Positions 36,397-46,152 of a stretch of DNA of 64,000 bases are shown one piece after another; position 1 is the stretch's first letter; every line of letters starts with the position of its first letter. Where the stretch lies: positions 179,424-243,423 of the forward strand of contig JBBHKE010003190.1 of assembly GCA_037447655.1 (NCBI GenBank). The letters run 5' to 3'. The translations under genes were made by a program, and so were the position numbers. The notes under the pieces are model-generated. The model was given only the letters and a program-made list of their open reading frames with translations, was not told the DNA's origin and did not search any database. The DNA comes from Zygnema cylindricum (Eukaryota; Streptophyta; Zygnematophyceae; Zygnematales; Zygnemataceae).

Positions 36397-36453
36397 TGGT
36401 ATCGGAGCCAGCGCGATTGCGGATGGTTTGACCGGCTTTCCCGTGAGGGGGGT
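36397..36453 (+). mobile_element. TRIM internal domain (57 bp): PBS and PPT only
   Basis: The PBS TGGTATCGGAGCC (iMet type) starts at 36397 immediately after LTR1. A purine tract GTGAGGGGGG precedes LTR2. Only 57 bp separate the LTRs, so there is no coding capacity; replication must have been in trans. Confidence 0.85.
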
Positions 36454-36683
36454 TGTTGAATTGGCATGTGATGCCAGTCCAATACGGGGTAGAATATGGA
36501 AATATCCATACTCGAGCCGCCCGTAATAAATGGGTACGGACCCGCTAGTCTCAACATCGAGCTGGTGGCACAGTGGTAGTGCGTTTGCAGCTGAAGTGAA
36601 AGGCCCCAGGTTCGAACCCTGGCCGGCTCAATTTTCCCAAGTGTGGGACATGCCGAATCACGGATTTCTAGAAAAATCTAAGA
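36454..36683 (+). repeat. TRIM LTR2 (intact, carries tRNA-like segment)
   Basis: 230 bp from TGTTGAATTGGCATG to AATCTAAGA. It is about 93% identical by eye to LTR1 outside the MITE. The tRNA-like cloverleaf lies at 36559-36629, about 100 bp into the LTR. Confidence 0.88.
36559..36629 (+). ncRNA. tRNA-like cloverleaf inside TRIM LTR
   Basis: 71 nt fold as a full tRNA by hand. The acceptor stem is GAGCTGG with CCGGCTC (7 bp, one G-T). The D stem is GCAC/GTGC around AGTGGTA. The anticodon stem is TTTGC/GTGAA (two G-T) with a 7-nt loop, AGCTGAA. The T stem is CCAGG/CCTGG around TTCGAAC. The A-box (TGGCACAGTGGT) and B-box (GGTTCGAAC) match Pol III consensus. Position 33 is G instead of the near-universal U, so it is probably not a working tRNA. 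I call it tRNA-derived, in the way Cassandra TRIMs carry 5S-like sequence. Confidence 0.7.
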
Positions 36684-38782
36684 ATGTTAAACAATTTAGA
36701 AAGCATTTAAACAACAAAACAAATCAAGTTTTCATGTTATTAGTAACTGAGGGAGTAACTGATGAACGAGGGGGAGAAAACACTAACATTGATGTTGTTG
36801 CTAAATCAGTCACGACTAAAAATCTTGAAAAACAAAAATCTGATTTTGTAACTGACATAAATACATCTGATGCTGCTGTAAAAGATTTGATTTTTGAATT
36901 TCAAGATGTTTTCCCAAGTGATTCACCCTCAAGAAGGCCACATTCCCGAGATGTGGAACATGTTATTAACCTAAAACTTGGATGTAATCCTTCTGTCACA
37001 CGAATTTCTAAGCACAGTTTTTTGAGCAGGAGTTAAAAAAACATATCAAAGAGCTTATGGAGAAATGACATATTCAGCCCAGCAAATCAACGTACGGAGC
37101 ACCAGTTCTCTTCGTCAAAATGAAGTTCGGAACGTTGAGAATGTGTGTTGACTATCGTAGTCTGAACTTGATTACGGTGAAGGATAAGTATCCATTACCT
37201 TAAATTTTTGATTTGATAGATCGTTTGAAAGGTGCTAAATTATTTTCTTTGATTGATCTGCGTAGTGGCTTTAATCAGGTGCCAATTACAACCGAAGATG
37301 TTGACAAAACTGCTTTTAGAACTAGAGCCGGTCATTTTGAATGGATAGTGATGCCATTTGGTTTGACGAATGCACCGCCTACTTATCAAAGATTAATGAA
37401 CCAAACCTTTTCAAATTATATAGATGAGTTTGTTCAGGTGTTTATAGACGATGTTGTAATTTACACGGAATCTAAAGAACAACATGTAATTCAATTAACA
37501 AAAGTGCTGGAAAGGTTAAAGGAAAGAAAACTATATGGAAAATTATCAACATACAGTTTTCTTAAAAGTGAACAATTATTTTTGGGACATATAGTTAGTG
37601 GGACGGGTGTTAAAACAGATCCATCCAAAATTACTGCAATCCAAAATTGGAAGCAACCCACTACTGTCATAGAAGTTAGATCATTTTTGGGATTTGCCAC
37701 TTATTGGAGGAAATTTATCAGGAACTTCAGTATGATCGCGAGACAATGAGACGTTTGTGTGGGGAGCTGATCAAGAGAGAGCTTTTGAGAAACTAAAAGG
37801 GAAGTTGACCTCTGCCCCTACACTGGTGTATCCAAATCGTGTTAGGGAATTTGAAGTTCTGATCACTACTAATGCATCTGATAAAGTTCTAGGTGCAATC
37901 ATAAGTCAAAAAATCGGCAAATATTTTCATCCTATTGCTTTTGAATCCAGGAAATTTAATGATGCTGAAAAAAACTATCAAGCACAGGAAAATGAATTAA
38001 TTGCAATTGTTCATGCATTAGTGAAATGGCGTTGTTATTTGCATAATAAAAAATTTACAGTTCACTGTGATAATAAGGCACTCTCCTATCTACAAAGATT
38101 TAGTGATGCACAAATTATGCATGGCAGAAAGGTTAGGCGGATGTAGAAATTGGCATATTTTAAATTTAATGTCATAGATATTACTGGAAAGACAAATATA
38201 TTCGCAGATCCTTTAAGTATATGTTTTGAAATATGTGTGATGGTTCAAAATAAATTGTTTTTAGATGCTCTTAGAAAAGGTTATAATAAAGATCTTTATT
38301 TTGCTGTGATTTGAAAAAATATTTCGGAAGGGAACTCTGACCAATTGAATGAGAGGCATGTCAAAAACTTTAGAATAGAAAATGGTTTATTGTATTTGTG
38401 AACAAAGGGATAGATTATGCATTCCTGAAATGGGAGACTTAAAAAACAACCTTTACAAGAAGTCCATGAGCATATAGGACATCTAGGTCGAGATAAAACT
38501 CTTAGTCAGTTGCAGAGTAGATTTTTTTGGCCTGGGATGGCAAATGAGGTGTCAAAACACGTGGAAAGTTGTGTCCCTTGCCAACAGAGTAAACCTAGTA
38601 ACGAGAAACCTTGAGGTCTCTTAAAACCTTTAGATATCCCCGAAAGACCATGGGAATATGTCAGTATGGATTTTATTGTAAGGTTGCCAGCCACATCTAT
38701 AAAAAATGACAGTATCATGGTCGTAGTCGATAGGTTCAGTTATATGGCAATTTTTATCCCTTGCAAAACTGTTGTAATTTGA
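36684..38782 (+). pseudogene. gypsy pol: RT, RNase H, integrase N-part
   Basis: Frames 36684-37036, 37213-37749 and 37757-38146 give the pre-RT linker, the RT (FSLIDLRSGFNQ, AFRTRAGHFEWIVMPFGLTN, catalytic FIDD at 37441-37452) and RNase H (ITTNASDKVLGAI, HCDNKALSYL). Integrase starts with the HHCC zinc-binding region at 38458-38600 (HEHIGHLGRD ... CVPCQQSK) and the first catalytic Asp (YVSMDFI). Stops and frameshifts occur near 37035, 37070, 37200, 37748 and 38615. It is cut by a non-gypsy insertion at about 38783. Confidence 0.85.
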
Positions 38783-39750
38783 AATCTTTATTTGAGCAGA
38801 TAGAGGTGTGAGAGGAGACTAAGTACTTAGATTATTTTTTGTCTAGGATAGTTTTAATACTTACCTTTAGTAGTGTGACAATTGCAGATAGACAGCAGAA
38901 GTGTACTGTACTTGCAAGGACACGCGTCGACAAGAGGAGATGATGTAGATATTCCGGAGTGGCGACCGACACCTGCATACGCATGTCGCTAATCGTACGG
39001 GCAAGTTCAACGAATCCGACAGACGAAGACTAATTCGAACATACTGGAGGAAATTCTGAGTGATCAAAAGTAGGACGCCGATACGAACCTATTCGTCAGA
39101 CGCGATCAAAGTGGGGACCATAATGAGTAAGTGCGCCGTACGCACTCAAGATGTTGGTACCACGGAATCAACATTTATCTGGATTTTGCGATTAATGTTC
39201 ACTAAGCATCGGCAACATTAATTGTAATGACCTAATTTGTAAATATCTGGAAAAACACATTGTTGGCGTTTAGTGCATTAGAATTTAGTGTTACACTGTT
39301 CATTTAGTGGCAGGTAGTAATTAGGGTTTTGGAAAAACTCGTGGTACAATGACGTACAGGTTGTGTAGTTTGTCGTAAGTCAGGATAGTACTATAGTACG
39401 ACCACCCGAATTAGTGTGACTAGTAGATACACACTTTGAGTATATAGTTTAGGACTTAGCAAATTTTGTATCATCTAGTTTTGGGATTATGACATTTTAA
39501 GGGCAGTTTTTGGGAAACTTTCAGAAGTTATACCTCATGGTTTATTAGGTCATTTGGGCTGCAATTTTGGGAATTCTCAGTTTACTCTGTTGTGTATCAC
39601 CGTGGGAAATTTGAGGCATATTGGCTTGTTGAGTCATATTTTGTGTAAGCTGAAAGTTGACTGTTGAGTAGGTGCTTGATAGTTTCTTTTGTTTTCCATG
39701 TCTACTTCCACTACTACTGCTGGTTCTCCTCCGCAACTGTGGTTATAGAA
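38783..39750. mobile_element. unidentified ~970-bp insertion in gypsy integrase
   Basis: Integrase reading stops after FIPCKT and resumes at TTHSVVDIANLYFDNVV near 39755; nothing between encodes integrase. An AAAACT-like motif near both edges could be a target duplication, but I cannot fix the borders. A minus-strand frame at 39545-39736 (Ser/Thr/Gln-rich, 63 aa) has no recognised domain. Confidence 0.5.
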
Positions 39751-40680
39751 AAACAAAAACTACTCATTCAGTTGTAGATATTGCAAATTTATATTTTGAC
39801 AACGTGGTCATACATCATGGAGTTCCCCTGTCTATAATCGGTGATAGGGATTCTAAATTTATGTCTGCATTTTGGAAAGAGTTGCAACAAAATTCAGGCA
39901 CTGAATTAAAAAAGAGTACCTCTTATCATCCTTAGACAGATGGACTGACAAAAGGATGAACCATACACTAGAAGAAATGCTTAGGACTGTTTGCAGTGGA
40001 GTTCAGAACACATGGGAATCTAAGCTGCCATTAATGGAATTTGCATACAATTCATGTAAACATACATATACAGGATTCTCACCGTTTGAAGTTACATACG
40101 GATACCAACCGAGAGAAGCATTAGACTTAATAACAAGGGTCACTCAAGAGAATAGGGGTTATGGAACATATTTTTGGGAATACATTCAAACAGTTTGGAA
40201 AACAATCAAGATGCATTAATAGAGGCACAAAAAAGGCAAGAATTAAATGCTAGCAAGAATTAAATGTTAACCGCAAACAGGGTGATTGCGTTGTAAGCAC
40301 AGGTGAGAAGGTTAAGCTTTCAACAACTCATTACAGGTGCAAGATCGAGGGACAATCGAACCGCTCTTAAGTACATCAAACCATTTACTGTTATCGAGAT
40401 GATATCGTCAGTTGTTGCCAAATTGGACTTTCCTCCTTCAACAAAAATTCATCGTGTGATACACATCAGTCTATTGAAACGAGCAAATCTTCGACCAACT
40501 GAAGGAGAATTGGAATTCGATCCCTCAATAATTATAGAACCTGAGGTCCACAAATGGGTAATAGATTGGGTTGGTCAAAGGTTTAAGGTCAGTAATACTG
40601 TATTCTGGCATTATCTAGGAAGGTCGGAAGAAGAGTTAACTTTAGAAGATAAAAATTATGAGTTTTTACAAAGGTATTGA
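39751..40680 (+). pseudogene. gypsy integrase C-part with chromodomain-like tail
   Basis: Resumes at VVDIANLYFDNVVIHHGVP and GDRDSKFMSAFWKEL (second catalytic Asp), then after stops LPLMEFAYNSC and GFSPFEVTYG. The frame 40303-40680 ends with KYIKPFTVIEMI, HISLLKRA and a WVIDWVGQRFKVSNTVFWHYLGRSEEE segment resembling a diverged chromodomain. That would place the element with chromoviruses; this last point is tentative. Confidence 0.7.
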
Positions 40681-40759
40681 AGGAATAATAATATAGAAAT
40701 CCAGTCTTGAGAATGAAATATGTTTTAATTGGGGTAGTTAAATATAACGAGGGGATGAT

Positions 40760-41727
40760 GCAACAGTAATAGTGGATCGAACTTGTTCATAAATGGGTAT
40801 TTAAGTGTTACGAATATAGAGTTTTGAATTTGGTAGACGTCTAGAATCGCACGATTTGGAGTTGTATTTTAAAAGATATAGCGATTGGTGTATTTAGGCG
40901 ACACCGCGAGGTCAAAATAACGAGTGGGTGTTCATTGTAGCGGGTTAAGGGTCAAACTAGCCGCAGAATTTCGGGCGCATGTTTAAAAGTACCAAATGAA
41001 TCAATATTTCGTTTGGTACGCAAGATGGTTCATTTCGTACAATTTTTAGTACGAATCGTCACTTTCACTTTATGGAATTTCGTGGGTAGTTTTCCGTGTG
41101 AGATTTGCGACGCACGTTCGTGCGAAGTCGCGTTTTGTTTGGTGCGCACTTTTGCACGTAAATGATACGTAGTGAAATGTAGCGTTTGATTGGTTAGTAA
41201 ATCCTACGTAGTTAGTTAGAGATTTTGCACGCTTTTGCATTGGTCATTCTCAATCCTCGCTAATCAATGATTGGTCTTGGTAAAACATGTTCAACGGAGC
41301 ATTGACTCAGGCTTGGCTAGTCCAGGGCGATGAGAGATAAATAGTGAAGTCTAAGAGAAAAGTAAACATCTTTTCCTTTGGAAAAGTTTGTGGAAATTCT
41401 GACTAATCTTGGTCCTGAGCGAATAATACCAAATTGGAGCAATGGCATTTTTGCACTGAAATCTCTTACAAACTAAGTAGTGTTTTAGTAGTTAGGAGAT
41501 ATAATATTTAAGAGTGGAGAGCAGTGGAAAATACTTTAAAAAGAAGGGTTGAGCCACGAGGGCAAGAGACCAAGCTAATATTATGTGGACAAAAGCTTCT
41601 TCTAATTTAAAGTTTATCCATATGTGACTGATGTCCAATGTGAATGTGTATTTTCCAATGTGTTGAATGTGTGGTTGAAATTTGTTGTAGTTATGGGATT
41701 TTCTGAGAGGTGGGAGATCTTGTTTTT
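40760..41727 (+). repeat. 3' LTR of gypsy element
   Basis: Starts TGCAACAGTAATAG after the purine-rich AGGGGATGA, and aligns with the 5' LTR throughout. The last few bases (TGTTTTT for TGTTACA) are altered before the GTTAC target duplication. Confidence 0.88.
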
Positions 41728-42043
41728 GTTACTCTCTTTCGTCACTCTATTTTCGGTACCTTTTGTTTGCCACACTATTTTTGTCAAAAGACTTTCGTTA
41801 TGTTAAAAAACAGGAACCCTAAAAAATGAGCTGGCGTAACTCACTGGCGTCTGCAAAAAGTATGAAAGTTTTGTCGTATGATTACTTCGTTACGCAAGTA
41901 CATGGTACGCAAGTGAAGATTTGAAGTTAAGTTTGTCGGTGCTATAAATCTTAAGGATGTTGAATATCGGATTGTAGCTTGCGTGGTGCCGGTCAATTTA
42001 GAACACGTTGATTACATACTCTTCGTGATGGAACATCGACTCA

Positions 42044-42743
42044 GAGCGTTGTTCCATTAGGCGTTATTAGTAAACGTCAAAAAATCTTTGATTGAAGTTA
42101 TCGTTCCATTATGTTGGGTCAGTAACCGACATTTATTTTGCGTGGCACACTCTAATTTGTTCACGTAATATATGGATAAGATTCTGGTAATCTTCAAAGA
42201 ATCTCCGACAGCAAATTGTGACCACATATTTGTAACCACCAAAGGTAAAAAGTGACTCATACGACGTATTGAATAAAATATGTATGGGCGTACGAAACTT
42301 ATGATTTTTAAAAGCGTACGAAAATGTCAGAATGGTTAGTGGATGGCAATAGAAGCGTGAAACAATATCCTCCATCAAAGATTTTCTTGCGGCGTCCGGT
42401 GGCCTCGCATCCTCCCTGGCGGAAGGCACATGTCATACGCAACGTGTACCCACCTGGTCGCGCGGTCGTCGAGGATATTTGTTCACTTTTCCACAAAGCA
42501 CGATGCTATTCGTTCAGGCGCTAAAATTTGGCCTACTCCGCGTCACTTGTTGCGAACTAAAAGTGTTAGACGATGGTGAATCTGATTATGCATCCCACGG
42601 TCCACGTTTACGCTCATAAACGTGGAGAATCAAATCGCACATTTAGTAGGCTTGTTTTTGTGACATTTTTTTTTTGGTACGGCACTGTACGAAACAGTAC
42701 GACTTTCAGTAAACAACGACATTTCCCCCCTAATGGAACCTTA
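42044..42743 (+). mobile_element. PIF/Harbinger-like MITE (P3)
   Basis: Starts near TTGTTCCATTAGGCG and ends near CTAATGGAACCTTACC. It aligns in order with P5 (55281-55965): GTGGCACACTC, TGGCGGAAGGCACATG, GTACG pairs near the right end, CAGTAAACAAC. It lies tail to tail with P4. Confidence 0.65.
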
Positions 42744-43500
42744 CCGTGAAGGAAACATTCCATTAGACGAAAAGTGGGGCTCAATACTGGACTCCGTACG
42801 TTTTCGTACAGAGCCGTACCAAAAATATTTTTTTGTTAGACGAAACATCGTTACTGGAAAGCTGTCGGGAAGCTCCAATGATATAGGCGTAATTTTTGAC
42901 CGTTGGATATTTCACTTTTTGAGATTCTCGAAGCAATTGCACACATCATCCAGTGGGAGGCAACTCTCCTCGCGATGAGAGTTGGCTCCTAGAGGTCGTG
43001 TACCATTGGTACACGTGAAAAAGAAAAAAAGTATCCACTTTGAACAAACGATCACAAGCCTACACGTCGTACAGGCCATATGCCACGCTGGATATATGTT
43101 AGCCTAAAGTATCATCGCACGCTCCGTCTGACATCCACCGACCTTCAAAGTTTGCGGCGTCTATTTGCCATCCCTTTTCGAAATTTTGATTTCCATTTTC
43201 AAAATGAAAATCTGGCCGCAAACTTTTCGTATGAATCATTAACCACCTCCGTTGGTACAGATATTATCATTCAGATTTTATGTTTGAAGAATATTTTTAG
43301 ATTTTCAAAATGTGAACACTAACTACGTGGCACCAATCATAATATCGTTGGCCCGACACAATGGAGCGGACTTCTAGTACACGCTGTCAGTAGACTTCTC
43401 CGTACATTTACTGGGAACACCTAATGGAATGTTGCCCTCAATCAACCTGGTCTGTAGAGTTGGCCGTACGATTACAGAATTCTTTGATGGAACTTCACCC
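42744..43500 (-). mobile_element. PIF/Harbinger-like MITE (P4)
   Basis: Reverse-oriented copy from CATTCCATTAGACGAAAAGTGGGG to GATGGAACTTCACCC, followed by TAA. 43210-43330 is the reverse complement of the 55395-55545 part of P5. With P3 it forms an inverted pair of about 1.45 kb. Confidence 0.65.
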
Positions 43501-43544
43501 TAAGATGTTTTTTTCAAAATTGTGAAAAACCCAAATTTTAATAA

Positions 43545-44678
43545 CGCTAATTAATTTTGGGAATTGATCATGGCAATGAGTGTTTTGGTTGCGCACAGTC
43601 ACTTACGTCATTTTGTGAAAAATTGTACGTTTGAAGTTCACATTGGTACAAGTAAAGTACCGTTGAGTCTAAATTTGACGGTCAATCGGTTGGATAGCTT
43701 TGACCTTCAAAATATTGTTTCAACCGCTTAAACTTTTGCCGCGCTTGCAAACGTCGACCGTCATAATAAAATTTGCAATTCACACGGCCGACGAACATTT
43801 ACAGTAACAAAACTGTGGCAACCACATGTAAATAAAAGGGTTGCAGACATTCACTTTTTGTCGTTACATGAGCTCCAAGGTGAGAGCACGTTGGATATTA
43901 ACTTAGCGGCAAAATTGAAATTTAGTCGTCTAAGCGTTACATTGAACTTAGACGCAAATTGAAGCGAAACCTCTTTAAACTGAAAGTACTGTAAGTATTG
44001 TACGGAAATATTAAAACGCACGAAACGAAATAAACTTTGTACACTGTAATAAATTGAACCGGCGTAAAAATATCAATTGAAATTAAATGAAAAAAATGCG
44101 TGTCGTCACGCGCAACGACATCGAGCCACACTATCTAAGAATCAACATTCAAAATTTTGTTTCGTGCGTTTTAACATTTCCGTACAATACTTACAATACT
44201 TTCAGTTTAAAGAGGTTTCGTTTCAATTTGCGTCTAAGTTCAATGTAACGATTAGACGACTAAATTTCAATTTTGCGGCTAAGTTAATATCCAACGTGCT
44301 CTCACCGTGGAGCTCACATATCGACAAAAAGTGACTACCTGCAACACTTTTATTTACATGTGGTTGCCGCAGTTTTGTTACCGTAAACTTTTGCCGGCCG
44401 TGTGAATTGCAAATTTTATTATGAAGGTCGATGTTTGCAAGCGCTGCAAAAGTTTAAGCGCTTGAAACAATATTTTGAAAGTCAAAGCTGTCCAACCGAT
44501 TGACCGTCAAATTTAGACTCAACGGTATTTTACTTGTACCAATGTGTACTTCAAACATACAAGTTTTGAAAAAATGACGTTATTGTGCACAACCAAAATA
44601 ATCACTGTCATCATCAATTCCCTTAATTTTTTACACTAATTATTTCTTAACGCTCCTAAGTTATTGCGATTCAAGGTG
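43545..44678. mobile_element. foldback element, ~500-bp inverted arms
   Basis: Left arm about 43545-44026 and right arm about 44159-44678 are reverse complements with a spacer of about 130 bp. The inner ~140 bp of the arms (43890-44026 versus 44159-44296) are about 96% identical by eye. The right end GCGATTCAAGGTG resembles the CACCG-family MITE end. No coding. A transcript through it would form a long hairpin. Confidence 0.85.
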
Positions 44679-46152
44679 TGCTGATAACATTTCCTTGGCC
44701 AGATTACCGAACTTTGCCCTCAATGCGGAACTGTATTGCATATCGATGAACAAATGACTGCACAGCAGCTTTTAACGAAAAGATTTACACGATATTCCAC
44801 CTAGATGACATTTCAACTTATTGAACTCTGACTATTAAAAGCAGCAGTTTGCAAGATTTGTCAGTTTGCATTATAGCATCGATTGTGAAACATAAAAATA
44901 GGTAGGTTGATAAAGCGCATTAGGTGGTGAAATTTTGTCTTTATTGGGTTTAGAGAATAGCTAAAGTAAAAAAGGTTGCAGAGAAAAAGTTACTTCGAAA
45001 TACCAAGATGCCAATATTATACCAAAATATCCCATCTCCCTTCAAAAACATATCAAAACTACGACAACAAATTTAGTATAGATTCCCCAAAACATTTTCC
45101 TAATTCACAAAATAATATTTTCACAAGCGAACAAGACAACCCGTAGATCAGAATACCATATCCTTCATTAATTACATATACAGAAGGTGTACAATAGTTA
45201 GTAGTCCCCTAAGAATTTTAACACACTACACCTACTCCACAGCTTTTGTACGAAAAACAGGGTTTTAGAGAAACAATGGCACTTTGTACTTTTGAAAAAT
45301 CACCATTTTTTTGTAACTGTCCCCAACCACAAACTTAAAGAAAAAATGCCTTCAGCATCCAAATGCCAATACAAAGCAAGAAAGTTAAGTAAAAAATCAT
45401 CGAAAAAAACAATCCAACATTTATAAGTTAGATAAACGTTCTTTTTTCTCTCACTCTCCCCACTCCCTGTCTCTCTCTATCTTCCTCTCCCGCTTCCACA
45501 TCTCCCTCTCTCTCTCTCTCAATCTCTTTTTCTTGTACATTCCCAAAACAAGAGCCCCTAAGGGGCTTCCACTTGGGAAAAAAAAAAAAAAAGGATCTAG
45601 CTATTAAGGTTTTTCACAGAGACATTTTGTCTTCTAGTACCTACAAATTCCTTTTCTCCAATTATCCTTTCTGCACAAAATACTTTAAGACGGTACAAAA
45701 TTGGAAAGTGAGTTGATCCACACCTTCACAACAATTCCATCTTTCTTCTATCGCCAATCTTTTCAATTTCAAGTTTTCCTTGTACATTATTCTTGGTTTC
45801 CTAAACTAAAAATATAAAATAATCCTAAAACGCCTAATAGACTTACATTACTCTTCCTTTCTTCTCTCCCTCTTTCTCCCTCTCCCCCTCTCACTTAACT
45901 CCACTCCTTCCGCTTCTCTCTCTCCTCCTCTCAAAGAAAGTCAAAGGTCAAACCTTCAGAACCCCGTGTGCTAAAAAACACTCGAATGTTATTTGACACA
46001 AAAACGGAAAAACTGAAAAACGGATTTTTTCCTGCCATAGACACCACAGAAAACTGCAAGAAACTATGCACAAAGGTACCGATCCGGCCACACCACTCTC
46101 CCTCACTCTCGCTCGACCACTGCCTTTAAACCCATTTTTACCCATTTTTTTC
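44679..46152. other. region downstream of PRR, probable 3' UTR in part
   Basis: No coding frame. The part nearest 46152 probably contains the PRR 3' UTR. CT-rich stretches lie at 45470-45520 and 45855-45925. Polyadenylation site not determined. Confidence 0.4.

Larger units (their letters stand above)
32666..36688 (+). mobile_element. TRIM insertion complex with 5-bp TSD ATGTT
   Basis: The outer boundary is a TRIM LTR 5' part at 32671-32778 and a full TRIM LTR at 36454-36683, flanked by ATGTT (32666-32670 and 36684-36688). The gypsy reading frame on the two sides is continuous if this block is skipped. Inside lie a copia element (32779-35948) and a further TRIM LTR plus internal domain (35949-36453). 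So the complex is three TRIM LTRs with copia sequence between the first and second. Confidence 0.8.
28975..41732 (+). mobile_element. Ty3/gypsy element with LTRs and 5-bp TSD
   Basis: Boundaries 28980-41727, flanked by GTTAC on both sides (28975-28979 and 41728-41732). LTRs are ~980 and ~968 bp. PBS TGGTATCAAAGTTTTGG follows the 5' LTR after 2 nt. The interior has gag with zinc knuckles, protease, RT, RNase H and integrase, in the gypsy order, and a chromodomain-like tail. It is interrupted by a TRIM/copia complex (32671-36683) and by an unidentified insertion in integrase (about 38783-39750). Many stops: not autonomous. Confidence 0.9.
28618..42035 (-). mobile_element. PIF/Harbinger-like MITE (P2), split by gypsy insertion
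   Basis: Left part 28618-28979 and right part 41728-~42035 align, in reverse, with P1 (15496-16235). 28860-28979 matches 15880-15990, and 41733-42030 matches 15580-15860 (tracts TTTCGTCAC and AACAGGAACCCTA). The two halves together equal one copy, so this was an intact MITE before the gypsy element entered it. The outer right end is blurred by copy P3. Confidence 0.75.

Noticed and set aside
36559-36629. A functional tRNA gene
   Set aside because: It folds as a tRNA but has G at position 33, two G-T pairs in the anticodon stem and lies in a repeated LTR; called tRNA-like instead.
35957-36683. Tandem SINEs
   Set aside because: The A/B boxes suggest a SINE, but the TG...CA ends, PBS directly after the first copy, purine tract before the second and 5-bp target duplication show these are LTRs of a TRIM.
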